Of a stretch of 64,000 bases of DNA, positions 50,262 through 59,973 are shown one piece after another. Each line of letters begins with the position of its first letter. Position 1 is the first letter of the stretch. This stretch comes from Patella vulgata (Eukaryota; Mollusca; Gastropoda; Patellidae), in the NCBI RefSeq assembly GCF_932274485.2, contig NC_065885.2, positions 37,647,062-37,711,061 of the forward strand, written 5' to 3'. The position numbers were made by a program, and so were the translations under genes. The notes under the pieces are model-generated. The model was given only the letters and a program-made list of their open reading frames with translations. It was not told the origin of the DNA and ran no database searches.

Positions 50262-50660
50262 AATGTTTTCAAGTCTGACAGGTAGCAAGGAAAACTACCT
50301 GTCACTTGCAACAGGTGGACTAAAATTTTACTTGATGTTCAGTAAATTGACTTAAGACCACAATACTCACATATCATGTCATGTATATTTAATTATTCCT
50401 TTACAAATGCACTATTTACACTTAGCTCAATGTCTGGTGCATGTAATCATTTAAAAATTGAAGACAATCTCTATTTATAAATAAAGTCTATGTATAATCT
50501 ACTGGAAAATTTGACAAAATCAAATAAGTAGTGATAGACGGGATGCGGAAAAGGAATTACAGGGGGCGTTACCTGTCCTCCACACAAGGTAAATACAGTG
50601 CCATGCATAGGTGTGAAGTCGTATTTTGATATTCAATTTATTTTGGATATTTTAGAATCT
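50262..50660 (-). repeat. Dispersed repeat R2, copy 1 (inverted)
   Basis: Its reverse complement aligns with 58563-59215: cacctatgcatggcactgta, gtaacgccccctgtaattcc, gagtattgtggtcttaagtc and ctgaacatcaagtaaaattt. In the other copy this sequence lies inside a hAT-like element, so it may be a piece of that family. Confidence 0.7.
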
Positions 50661-50738
50661 AAATTTACCAGTACAAACTCCTCAAAGCCGAAGTCATTAG
50701 CCCTCCTATTCAATTCATGTGTATTCGGATTAGGCTAG

Positions 50739-50976
50739 AGAATTGCATGAATCTTCGAGTTGTTTGGTCAAAGCTGATTCACAGGCTTGCGAGAATTTTT
50801 ACCGGTTTGTGTACCTATAGATAAATGTGTGACGTGATTGGTATTGGATATTTAAGAGAATTGCATGAATGTTCGAGTTGCTTGGTCAAAGCTGATTCAC
50901 GGGCTTGCGAGAATTTTTACCGGTTTGTGTACCTATAGATAAATGTGTGACGTGATTGGTATTGGATATTTAAGAG
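50739..50976. repeat. 118 bp tandem duplication
   Basis: agaattgcatgaat..ttcgag through gtattggatatttaag occurs twice with a 118 bp offset and only a few differences (cttcgag/gttcgag, tgtttgg/tgcttgg, cacagg/cacggg). It is recent and lies within ATXN10 intron 3, 30 bp from an exon. Confidence 0.9.
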
Positions 50977-51005
50977 TGACAGGTGAGTCACTGAAGCCTG
51001 CTTAC

Positions 51006-51173
51006 CCCCAATCTAGATCCTCTTCTAACAGCATATTTAATATAGGTGTCACAATATTATATAGATGACTATTTAAGGTAAGATCTGTTTTATCTTCTAT
51101 ACCTATTAGACATGTATGTATTAACATACTACAATAATTACATAATGACACATCTCTTGTACTAATACATTTA
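51006..51173 (-). CDS. ATXN10: Ataxin-10, exon 3
   Basis: A 168 bp exon between gtcttttcag and tgggg|gtaag, phase 2 at both ends. It encodes KCISTRDVSLCNYCSMLIHT, then CLIGIEDKTDLTLNSHLYNI and VTPILNMLLEEDLDW. Human ataxin-10 has VAYSSMILFTSL and NIAIDVIDAY at this place. The reading frame stays open far into the intron upstream, but the cag acceptor at 51174 and phase agreement with exon 2 fix the start. Confidence 0.92.
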
Positions 51174-51708
51174 CTGAAAAGACAATACAAAATATTTTTA
51201 TAATGACAACAATTCGATTTTTTAAAATTAACACACATTTTGAAAATTTGATTATGAGAAAGTTTCAAAATTGTCAAATCATCTAAAATATTTTGGTTTG
51301 AGTGCGTGCTGATACAACTAGGTAAAATTGCACCAAGACTCTGAGTTGATTTGACTTCAGGACTAATGTAAGTTATAAAAGTATTAGTAATTACACCTAT
51401 TATATTCATATTAAATTCAAACAATGTATAGAAAGATAAATAAATTCAGGGGCAAATAACTTATCTCAAACCTCTTCTAAATCAATCCAATTTGCAAGTG
51501 CCTGTGATTCAAGTCGACTGGTCAAATTTAATGTTTTTGACAGTCTTTGTTAAATTTATTAAATTTTTAACAATTTCATTTTTAGAAATCAAGAATAGCT
51601 GATTTAATTTCTGATTTTCCTTCTGTAATGGCATATCTTGAACTAGTATCAAGATAAGTCCTTGCTTTCAGGTGTAAATCTAACACATACATCTAATCCC
51701 TTAAATCA

Positions 51709-52072
51709 AATTGGGGGCCACAGTGGCTCAGAGAGTAGGATGTTGGTTCGCTAACCTGGAGGTCCTGTGTTCAATCCCTGTGTTGGCGGAGAAAGGTCAT
51801 CAGGATTTTCCAGTGTGGTTTCCCGTTGTCAGTGGTGTAGGACGGGGGGCCTGGCAAGGAACAACGTTAGTCATTTGGATGGGACGAAAAACTGAGGTCC
51901 TGTGTACACATTGGCATACGTGTATGTAAAAGAAACCTTGACAGTTGGAATTCAAAATAAGAGTAGGCCGAAATGCTGCTGTCAGGGCAAAATTTCCCTC
52001 ATGGCAAACTCGTTTCCCCTCATTAGCCCAGTAGGAGCAGTACAGTAGGACATTAAACCCCATTTCATTTCT
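51709..52072 (+). mobile_element. SINE family 2, best copy
   Basis: The tRNA-like head is clear: A box gtggctcagagagtagg, B box gtgttcaatccctg. The body has gggacgaaaaactgaggtcc, gtatgtaaaagaaaccttga and gctgctgtcagggc; the tail is cattaaaccccatttcattt. It lies in ATXN10 intron 2, antisense to the gene, and ends exactly where the TIR element at 52076 begins. Confidence 0.85.
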
Positions 52073-52075
52073 TAA

Positions 52076-52393
52076 CCCCTTAACTGCGTAGTTTTTAAAA
52101 CGTTAACTACCCCCTATTGCGTAATTAATTTGACGAAAAACGTCATTTTGGACCTTTTCATTCCTGAATACAAAATTTGGTAGTCTGAAACCAAATTAAA
52201 ACTAACGGTAAATAGAGTTGTCTCACTTCAATTAGATTTCCTCGACCAGGCGTAATATAACATCTTACACATGCTGCGATCGTGTTCGAAGAATAGGTTG
52301 GGGAAAAAACCTCCAGGACGTTATATTACGTCCTACACACGGTGAGTGGCAGTTGTCCAGGACGTTATATAACGCCCTACGCAGTTTAGTGGG
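52076..52393. mobile_element. TIR element (possibly piggyBac-like MITE)
   Basis: The left end CCCCTTAACTGCGTAG faces CTACGCAGTTTAGTGGG at the right. TTAA precedes the left end (52072-52075), as for piggyBac, but is not repeated on the right. Inside are copies of ccaggacgttatat.acg.cc. Non-coding; it ends about 60 bp from exon 2 of ATXN10. Confidence 0.6.
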
Positions 52394-52453
52394 TGTGCTT
52401 ATATCAGAGGATGTACGATACTTAAATTAGTTGTAAATTTGAATACAATGTAC

Positions 52454-52828
52454 CTTAAAATGGGAAGAAAACCGTTGTAGACTTCGACTTGATTAGTTGG
52501 ATTACCAACACAAAGATTACCCAAAAATTGTACAGCACATCTTAGAGTCATTAGAATATTGGGTAGTGTATATATTTCGCTAAGTTTGTCAAGAACTTTC
52601 CTGGTAACATTCAATTTTTCAGGAAACAAAAAAATCAAACTCTGATTTTCCTGACAACCTGCACAGGCGTTTCTCAAAATTCTGAAACATTCTGTTAAAT
52701 TCTGTAGTAAAATGGAATTGTCTGGTTGTACATTAGTGTTGTCTTCAACATATGCTATCTCAACTTGACTCCATATCTGTGGTAAAACTTTGTTTAATGT
52801 GTTAAAGACATCCCGACCACTATCAAAT
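52454..52828 (-). CDS. ATXN10: Ataxin-10, exon 2
   Basis: A 375 bp exon between ctttgcag and ttaag|gtacat, phase 2 at both ends. It encodes FDSGRDVFNTLNKVLPQIW, then LTECFRILRNACAGCQENQ and MTLRCAVQFLGNLCVGNPTN. Human ataxin-10 has ITECFRCLRNACIECSVNQ and TAFRCGLQFLGNIASRNEDS, so this is the diagnostic exon. The fold is armadillo-like helical repeats. Ataxin-10 is a cytoplasmic protein linked to neuronal survival and cytokinesis/cilia in vertebrates. Confidence 0.97.
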
Positions 52829-53362
52829 CTGCAAAGTAAAAGACATGTTGTATTAAATAGAAATGGAATGGGGTTTAACATGTTGTCAACATTTTACCCA
52901 GGTCACACCATGTTTCTTTGGTTATATCAATAGCAGACATTGCAACATAACTGCTGAACAACAAAGAACAATAGTACCAAACACAAACCGGAAAGTGTTT
53001 TTTGCATCCGCCACCCAATCCCATTGCAACCATGTATAGAAGCATTTGGGAAATAGTCAGGAAATACCCATCCATTCCAAACCATATTTATAGATGTATT
53101 ACCCGGTAGCTACACAATTACCAACTGAAAGGCATACATATGTACATCAGTAGCCAATACATTTTTGTTCATAAATATGCTAAAATAGTGTAAAGCCTTA
53201 CTTGTTTCAGGATGTACAGGTGGTATATATTCCCATGCAACTTACTTCTATAGCCACTAACTCTAGCCATGTAAGTATATCCCATGATCGCATATATGGG
53301 GCATTCCATATCAAGTGAACCAGTGCTTGTCAGGTTACCCACTTAGAATATTATTATGAAAA

Positions 53363-54480
53363 AAGTGATTGCCATGCAAGATACACCCACATTTTGTCAT
53401 CGACGCCATGCGCTGACGTCACACAAAATGATCTGCAGTGAGTTAGCCGCCCCAGATTGTGCTTGTTCACAATTTTTGTTTTTTATAAATTGATATTTAA
53501 CCACTGTGTGAAGTTTTATATTATGCATTAAACCAGAGGCTGCCAGGCAGGATACGCCCACATTTTGCAAGAGATGGATAGAGACCAAGCTAAAAACAAA
53601 CAGGATTTTTTGTGCAATCAGGGGCAATAATCCAGAAAGTTATGGTCTGAAATGCGCAAATATCAAAAGGGACTGAGATCTTTGGGATATAAAGATATGT
53701 TTTTTAAGTTTCATCAGAAATGGATAAAAATTGTGACCTCTAGAACCTTCATATTGCATATTTTTACACAATTTGCGTACAAAGTGCGGCCATTTTGTCG
53801 GACAGTTTCATTTCGATTTTCCCGAAATTCAAGCTAAAAATGCGATTTTTCGAACAATCAGGAGCCATAATCCAGGAAGTTTTGTTCGGATATACGCGAT
53901 TTTCAAAATAAACCAAGATCTTTGTGTCTAATGGTGATATATTCACATGTTTTTTTAAATCGGATAAAAATTGTGACCTCTACATGAACGGCAAGCTAAA
54001 ATCATGATTTTTTGTACATTCAAGGGCCATAATTCAGGAAGCTACGATCCGATATGCGCGAATATCGAAAGGAACCAAGATCTTTGGGTTATAAACATGT
54101 ATTTCAACTCTCATCAAAATCGGATCAAAATTGTGACCGTAACAAGGGCGGCCATTTTGTCCTGGGTTTTTGCTCCGATTTTCACGAAATTCAAACTCAA
54201 CCATCATTAGGGTGTAATGGTGATATACTAAGACTTTTTTCTTAAATTGGATTAAAATTTGGATCTCTAGAGAGGCCACAAGCTAAAAACGCCATTTTTC
54301 GTACAATCAGGGGCCATAATTCAGAAAGTTACAATCCGATATGCACAAATATCGAAAGGAAACAAGATATTTGGGTTGTAAACATGCATTTCAAGTTTCC
54401 TCAAAATAGGATCAAAATTGTGACCTCTAAAGCGTCCACAAGTTAAAAACGTGATTTTTCGTAAAATCTGGCGCCAAAAT
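53363..54480 (+). mobile_element. Tandem-repeat TIR element (TRE), copy 2, right end lost
   Basis: The left end tacgcccacattttgcaaga (53554) matches copies 1 and 3. A second, partial left-end motif (catgcaagatacacccacat) lies at 53370 and is followed by the palindrome TGACGTCA (53414). The interior alternates ggggccataattcagaaagt, ttggg.t.taaacatg.att and ggccattttgtc..gtttttgctccgattttc blocks. The right TIR is missing. Confidence 0.7.
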
Positions 54481-54945
54481 CTATGAAGTTTTACTGTGAT
54501 TTTGTTAAAACATTATCGGTAACCAAGTCCCACAATAAATACTGAATATGAAAGTAAATTGTTTTATCCCTCATTATGCACCTGGAATGTTTGTTTTATT
54601 CTGTTGTAGTATTAAAAGGTTAGGTGGGCAAGGCAATAAATGACTAGATTCTAATTTTTACCTACTGTCTGAGTCTTGGTAAATTTTAAACGGATTTCTT
54701 CGATTATGAACAAACTACTTAACTTTGGTTATTTTTAACTTACCTGTGTGTTTGTAATGAACTCCCGTTCGATAAAATCCATTGCACAACTAATTATCAC
54801 AACGATGAAAACAAGTTCTCTCTTGAAAAATTGAAATATCACAAACTTTTCCCAGAGAAAAATACCAATATGGAAGATGGTTACGTCACTCTGCGGAAGA
54901 TATCATTTCGTATTAGGGGTGACAGCATGATAGGAAATTCAAGTA

Positions 54946-55905
54946 CAATTACGACAAGAATCCATGACCACTCGGACCAAAGACCACTTGGTTCAAGACC
55001 AGTCGGACCAACTGATAGACCACTCAGCCCAAACAAATAGACTACTCGGACCATACAAAAAGACTATTCGGACCCAACAGAAAGACGACTCGGACCAATA
55101 ATAAAGTGTTGTTTTAATAAATTGATAATTGCGTTTGTTTTAATATGATTACTCGAACCAATAATAAAGTGTTATTTTAATAAATTGATAATTGTGTTTA
55201 TTTTAATATGACTACTCGAACCAATAATAAAGTGTTATTTGAATAAATTGCTAATTGTGTGTGTTTTAATATGACTACTCGAACTAATAATAACGTGTTG
55301 TTTGAATAAATTGATAATTGTATTCCAAATCGCAAAATATCGAGAACCACACTTGTAGTCACGTTTAAAAAGGGGCATATAAACGTCCGGTCTTCGTATT
55401 ATTATGTGCTGTTTATATTAACGCATCAAGGGCGGATAACTTGAAAACGTGTCTCCACCCCCCCCCCCTCATATATAGTAACCCAGGGGTTAGTGGGGTA
55501 GAACGGAATGAAAACTCTGGGGATAACGCGAATGTGGAAAAAGTAAAATTAGGCTATCAGACAAGAACAGTATACCCGTATATGTAGATACTGTCAAAAG
55601 TCTGGACATACCGAGTCTCATTGCAAGAGTAAAGAAAAATTAGATTGATATTTTTTTTGGCACCATTATTAATTAATTTTAAAACTAATCTTTGATTTAT
55701 TTTCCGTACACAAAATTGAACCAAACAACTCTAAATATAAGAATTCCGTATAAGAATTATTTGCTTCTTTGTATTGTGATTTAATAATAAATAAATAGCA
55801 TATTGTCTAGCCTTATAATATAATTTAATTGGTCCGACTGGTCTTGTTTTGGTCCGACTGGTCTTAGTCCGAGTAGTCTTCGGTCCGAGTGGTCTGGATA
55901 CCTAC
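54946..55905. mobile_element. TIR element with GACCACTCGGACC end repeats, nested in LTE copy 1
   Basis: The left end has several units like gaccactcggaccaaagacc; the right end has the reverse units, ggtccgactggtcttg and ggtccgagtggtctgg, closed by a matching aatt. Between them is a 67 bp tandem repeat in four copies (55083-55320: ctcgaaccaataataaagtg plus an AT-rich part). It interrupts LTE copy 1, whose sequence continues on both sides, so it is younger. Confidence 0.75.
55083..55320. repeat. 67 bp tandem repeat, four copies
   Basis: The unit runs from actcgaaccaataataaagt to ataattgtgtttattttaat. Copies differ at a few positions each. The array lies inside the element 54946-55905. Confidence 0.88.
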
Positions 55906-56891
55906 GACAATTGGCATTGAGTTTGAGCCTTCGCACACATAACTACCCGCATTCCTGTATTTAGTTACCGTCTTTTACATTCTAGCTTTACTTTTTGAAA
56001 TATTTTGTTCTAATTATTTGATTAGCGACTCGGATGGGATTATTTACTTTTGAACACGCATGCCGCACAAACACAACTATACATTCGTTTTACGGGCTTT
56101 ATCACACTTCGGTCAAAACTGTCGAATCGAGAATTAATGTTCCGCTTCTTACGGGGTCATACGGGCTTAGTAGCATTATATACCCTCCCGGGCACCCAAT
56201 AGACACGCTGAGGGCTGCCGCAACACGCTTAAAGATGTTACTGAAGTGGTTATTATTCGATCGAAAGAATGCGTATAAAATTAAAAATACACTCAGAGAA
56301 TTCGGAGGTAAGCTTCATGATCCTTGTTAAATTATTTATAACATAAAGAAGATAGGATATTTATAGTTTATACATGACTTTATTTTTACGAGTATCCGTG
56401 CAATCAGTGATATTTTAATTGTGAAGAAAATTTGATAGACTGGCGATCAATGGTTTCCATATAAATCTCCTATGTAATTGCCTTCAATTGATATTTTTCG
56501 TCGCCCAAACCCATATACGATCAAAATGATCGCGCTGTCAAACTATCTTTCAATGTTAACCAACCCCCGCAACAGGTATATTGGATTCGACCAATACGTC
56601 ACGAAGACATTGTTGACATCGACTCTGTCGAAATTACAAGTAAATTTTCAAATTTTTCAAGAGAGAACTTGTTCTCATCGTTGTGATAATTAGTTGTGCA
56701 ATGGATTTTATCGAACGGGAGTTCATTACAAACACACAGGTAAGTTTATAATAACCAAAGTTAAGTAGTTTGTTCATAATCGAAGAAATCCGTTTAAAAT
56801 TTACGATGGTTCACACAGTAAATTTCATTTCGTCTTGCAATTGTATGGCCTACATTTCTAAATATGGACGTTGATCTATATTTATAGTGTC

Positions 56892-56972
56892 ATGGCAGCG
56901 AAAAGGCAATTTGATATAGGAGGGGATGTATTTTTAACAGCGCGCTGTGTCACTCATACTGACTCGAGCGAG
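56892..56972 (+). CDS. Possible small first exon, uncertain
   Basis: ATG GCA GCG starts a 27-codon frame (MAAKRQFDIGGDVFLTARCV, then THTDSSE) that ends exactly at GAG|gtaagc, a strong donor. A possible acceptor, cactatacag, follows at about 57023, after which the frame reads AFTETTTVVKKVAQ and stops. It is antisense to ATXN10 intron 1, between the LTE and ATXN10 exon 1. No family was recognised, and the fit may be chance. Confidence 0.22.
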
Positions 56973-57445
56973 GTAAGCAAAGTCTTATGTTCTCAATAAG
57001 ATACGTTCCTTTACACTATACAGGCGTTCACAGAGACTACCACAGTAGTAAAGAAAGTTGCCCAGTAAAATTGACTGGGGGCGATTTTAGTTTCGACAAG
57101 GATTCAATAGGACGGTTCCTGAACGTACAGGGCGAGAATAATGAGACCAACGTTCAGAGCAGAAGTGCACTCCAAGAATATACACGAGATTGGGCGACCC
57201 ATAAATGTAGCTGAGTTTAGGCAACCTATCAATACGGTTAAGTTTGGGACAGCCAAACCAACCTTGAATGTTAGAAACATGTCAAAGATATCAACTTCCC
57301 GGAAGTTACGAAATCACTAGGCTCCTACAATAAGTCTACTTATCAATTAATCAAAATTAAATTTTATTTTTATACTTGAGTTTTTTTATTATCTATCAAT
57401 ACTATCATGTCTCCTAGTCCTAGGCATAAATCAAATATTTGGTAC

Positions 57446-57561
57446 CTAAATTGATCTTTCTTTAATTCGTTTGTCAGCAGCAAGAGGTCATTGTTAACTT
57501 CATACCAACTGCTTGCTCGTGTTTGAACACCGATTCTTTCGTAGATATCATTTAACGCCAT
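57446..57561 (-). CDS. ATXN10: Ataxin-10, exon 1 with start codon
   Basis: ATG at 57561-57559 with a good context (ggcATGG) and an in-frame TAA four codons upstream, so the start is firm. It encodes MALNDIYERIGVQTRASSW, then LLLLTNELKKDQF and leaves in phase 2 at ttt ag|gtacca. Joining to exon 2 gives AGA (Arg): KKDQFRFDSGRDVFN, comparable with LFKEQRNRE..RTIFQRV in human. The total length found is about 432 residues; with the missing exon it would be about 455 (human 475). Confidence 0.92.
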
Positions 57562-57756
57562 GCCATAGATTTATACTCGCAAACACCTATTTATAACTCT
57601 ATGGAGTGATTGACTCTATGCGCCATGCTCACCAAATTGTAAACATCCGGTGTAATAACATACCCGTGCTTGTGATTTCTTAACAATTTCATTGGATCAT
57701 ATTTCAACATTAATTTTGATTGGTGCAATTTAGACCTTGACCATCATAATACAAGC
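57562..57756. promoter_or_regulatory. Bidirectional promoter between ATXN10 and HSD17B10
   Basis: Only 195 bp separate the two divergent start codons, so both core promoters and 5' UTRs must fit here. Two ATTGG motifs (inverted CCAAT boxes, NF-Y type) lie at 57691-57695 and 57719-57723. There is no convincing TATA box at the usual distance from either start. CCAAT boxes and lack of TATA are common in head-to-head housekeeping gene promoters. Confidence 0.7.
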
Positions 57757-57780
57757 ATGGCTTCTATCACTTCGTTGAAG
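57757..57780 (+). CDS. HSD17B10: HSD17B10, exon 1 (8 codons)
   Basis: ATG at 57757 in a strong context (agcATGG) encodes MASITSLK and ends at aag|gtggtt. Exon 2 begins [12 protein letters not shown] in phase 0, so the joined start is [17 protein letters not shown], very close to human MAAACRSVKGLVAVITGG in length and pattern. Continuation past the splice site reads only into intron. The tiny exon would be missed by most predictors. Confidence 0.85.
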
Positions 57781-58211
57781 GTGGTTTTCAGAGAATTATT
57801 TTGCTTATCATATGTTATTGAAATGAAAGATACGCTTTTTTTTTTGAAAAAAAAAGAAATCTGTAGCCTATATAGATATACTCCTCTTCAGCCATTTTCG
57901 ACAATAACCTATCCCTGTCAAGCAAGAGATAATAATAAGGGTTGATAAATTTTATAAAGCACCAAGATTAAGAGAAATATTGATTTTCGGACAGTCGTAC
58001 TAAGGGGTATTCGGTATAATGGACTGTATAACCTATCTAACTTGCGGACTATCATAATAACGGTTTTTCAAACCATCATTGAAAAAATGAATGGACAGAA
58101 TTCAACGCCAACTTCAATTGAAAAAAATTGATATTATTTAATTGGATTGTTGGCTAGGAAGCTCAGCATGTAGAAAGCCATCTTAGTGATATTCGAGTCT
58201 ACTGTCTTAAC

Positions 58212-59418
58212 TAGTGGTTCTCAACCTTTTTTTGCAAACGGCACACCTTGGAACACAACAAATAACGGCACACCTGGCTAAATATATATGTGAAAAATAT
58301 TTGAATTTTGCAAAATAAAATCATGTCAAGTCATAGACGCAGGCCGCAAGCGACAGGTAGCTTTTTTTCATATATGTCGCTTCAGTAAATAACTTGTCAC
58401 TCTCAGCGACTTGAAGATTCATACAATTCTATCATCCGTATCCACACGAATTCCGCCAAGTATCATGGTACCAAACTTGCGTACTAAATCGAATACTTCG
58501 CCGTTAAGGTGTAGAATTCAGATTTTAAAATATCCGTAATGCATTGATTATAAAAACACGAATCACACCTGGGCATGGTACCGTATTTACATGTACCGCG
58601 TGCGGAGGACAAGTAACGCCCCCTGGAATTCATTTCTCACATATCATGTCTATATTTACGCAACAAATTATATTTATATATGAAATATTGTTCCAATCTA
58701 ATTATTTGATTTTGTAAATTTTCTTATAAATTATTCATAGCCTTTATTTATGGAAATTGTTTTAAACTTTTTAAATGATTAAATACACCAGGCATCGAGC
58801 CGTGTGCATTTCCATTCCAGCTACCACTATATTTACTGTGGTGTCGTTACGATAGAACTATTTTAGATGACCTGGGGATGCATTTTAATTTTTAGATATA
58901 ATACTTCATAATGCTATAAACTAGTGTCAAGCAGATGAAAACAAGCGTAGATGGTATGAAATTCATTGTTATAAAATTGTCTACTTCCAAACTGTGTGAA
59001 TAACTGTTGCCTATGACAGAGCGAAATGTAAACAGTGCAAATGGCAGCTTTTCGCGGTATTTCGGTGCTTAATTCTTGCATTTAGAAATGAATAATCAAA
59101 TGTACGTGAGTATTGTGGTCTTAAGTCAATTTACTGAACATCAAGTAAAATTTAGGCCACCTGTTGCAGGCAACAGGCAGTTTTATTTGCTACCTGTCAG
59201 ACGAAAAAATCACCTGTTGACGACAAGTAGACAGGCGAACATTTCGAGCCATGTAGACGGCATACACCTGTAGACACAGACTAGCCATAGACACATAGAA
59301 TGACTTAAACTAAATAAAGACAAACTACAAACACAGCTATGAACTTACTTTAAATTGTAGTGTTTTGAATGTCATCAGTCAAATAGCTGGCTTCTTTAGT
59401 GGTTGAGAATCACTGGTC
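58212..59418. mobile_element. hAT-like element nested in the end of LTE copy 2
   Basis: The left end TAGTGGTTCTCAACC and the right end (reverse) CAGTGATTCTCAACC fit hAT terminal repeats. The flanks GTCTTAAC (58204-58211) and GTCTGAAC (59419-59426) match at seven of eight positions, a hAT-size target-site duplication. The target is the outermost sequence of the LTE inverted repeat. Near the left end is a repeated acggcacacc motif. The interior carries repeat R2. No transposase frame was seen. Confidence 0.7.
58563..59215 (+). repeat. Dispersed repeat R2, copy 2
   Basis: It matches 50262-50660 in reverse, with shared gtaacgccccctggaattca, gagtattgtggtcttaagtc and gctacctgtcaga. The copy lies inside the hAT-like element. 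Confidence 0.7.
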
Positions 59419-59973
59419 GTCTGAACCATCTTAAATTTTAATCTATTTCTTCGATTATGAACAAACTACTTAACTTTGGTTATTATAAACTTACCTGTGT
59501 GTTTGAAATCCCCTCCCGTTAAATAAAATTCATTGCACAATTTAATATCCCAACGAATAAAAAAGTTCTCTCTTGAAAAATTGAATACAAACTTCTAACA
59601 TAGAAAAATACTAAAATGGAAGCTGATTACATTGTAGTAAAATCTCAGCAAAGTTTATAACTTTACCTTTTGAAATATTTTGTTTTAAATCATAATTTTG
59701 ATTAGAGAGTCGTGTGGATGAATTTTCTTTTGAACACAAATGAGGCACAAAAACAATGACATTCATTTTACAGGCCTTAAATTTTACCCATGAATATCTT
59801 TAATATGATATATAATATGATAGATTCAACGTACAGGGAATTTACAATTATGGGGTTATGGTGTGATTTAAGTATTATTTACAATAAATTTTAAGATAGT
59901 TGAATATATTTACATTGTGAACAATCAAGTATTACACCTTATTCTATAACTACATGCAAATACAAGCAAATAT

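Larger units (their letters stand above)
48599..51005 (-). other. ATXN10 intron 3 (2.4 kb)
   Basis: It contains SINE family 1 copy F (49971-50249), a repeat shared with 58563-59215 (50262-50660, inverted) and a 118 bp tandem duplication (50739-50976). 48600-49960 holds nothing recognised. Confidence 0.8.
54660..56823. mobile_element. Long-TIR element (LTE), copy 1
   Basis: The ends are inverted repeats of about 170 bp (54664-54840 and 56651-56822) and are over 90 percent alike by eye. Each contains aaattttaaacggatttctt, cgattatgaacaaactactt, acctgtgtgtttgtaatgaa and gttctctcttgaaaaattt. A second copy with the same ends and interior lies at 58199-62592. The interior (56000-56650) has a 98-codon frame in this copy that is not kept in copy 2, so coding is doubtful. 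Family unknown; no transposase was recognised. Confidence 0.8.
52829..57445 (-). other. ATXN10 intron 1 (4.6 kb)
   Basis: It is made mainly of a tandem-repeat element (53551-54480) and a long-TIR element (54660-56823) that itself carries another element (54946-55905). A small ATG-led frame ending at a perfect donor lies antisense at 56892-56972. Confidence 0.85.

Noticed and set aside
51174-51424. Upstream extension of ATXN10 exon 3 (frame open to 51424)
   Set aside because: The extra residues match nothing in ataxin-10, while the cag acceptor at 51174 gives the exact phase required by exon 2.
57781-57945. Read-through of HSD17B10 exon 1 as a 62-codon gene
   Set aside because: The first eight codons join perfectly to exon 2; the rest is AT-rich intron sequence.
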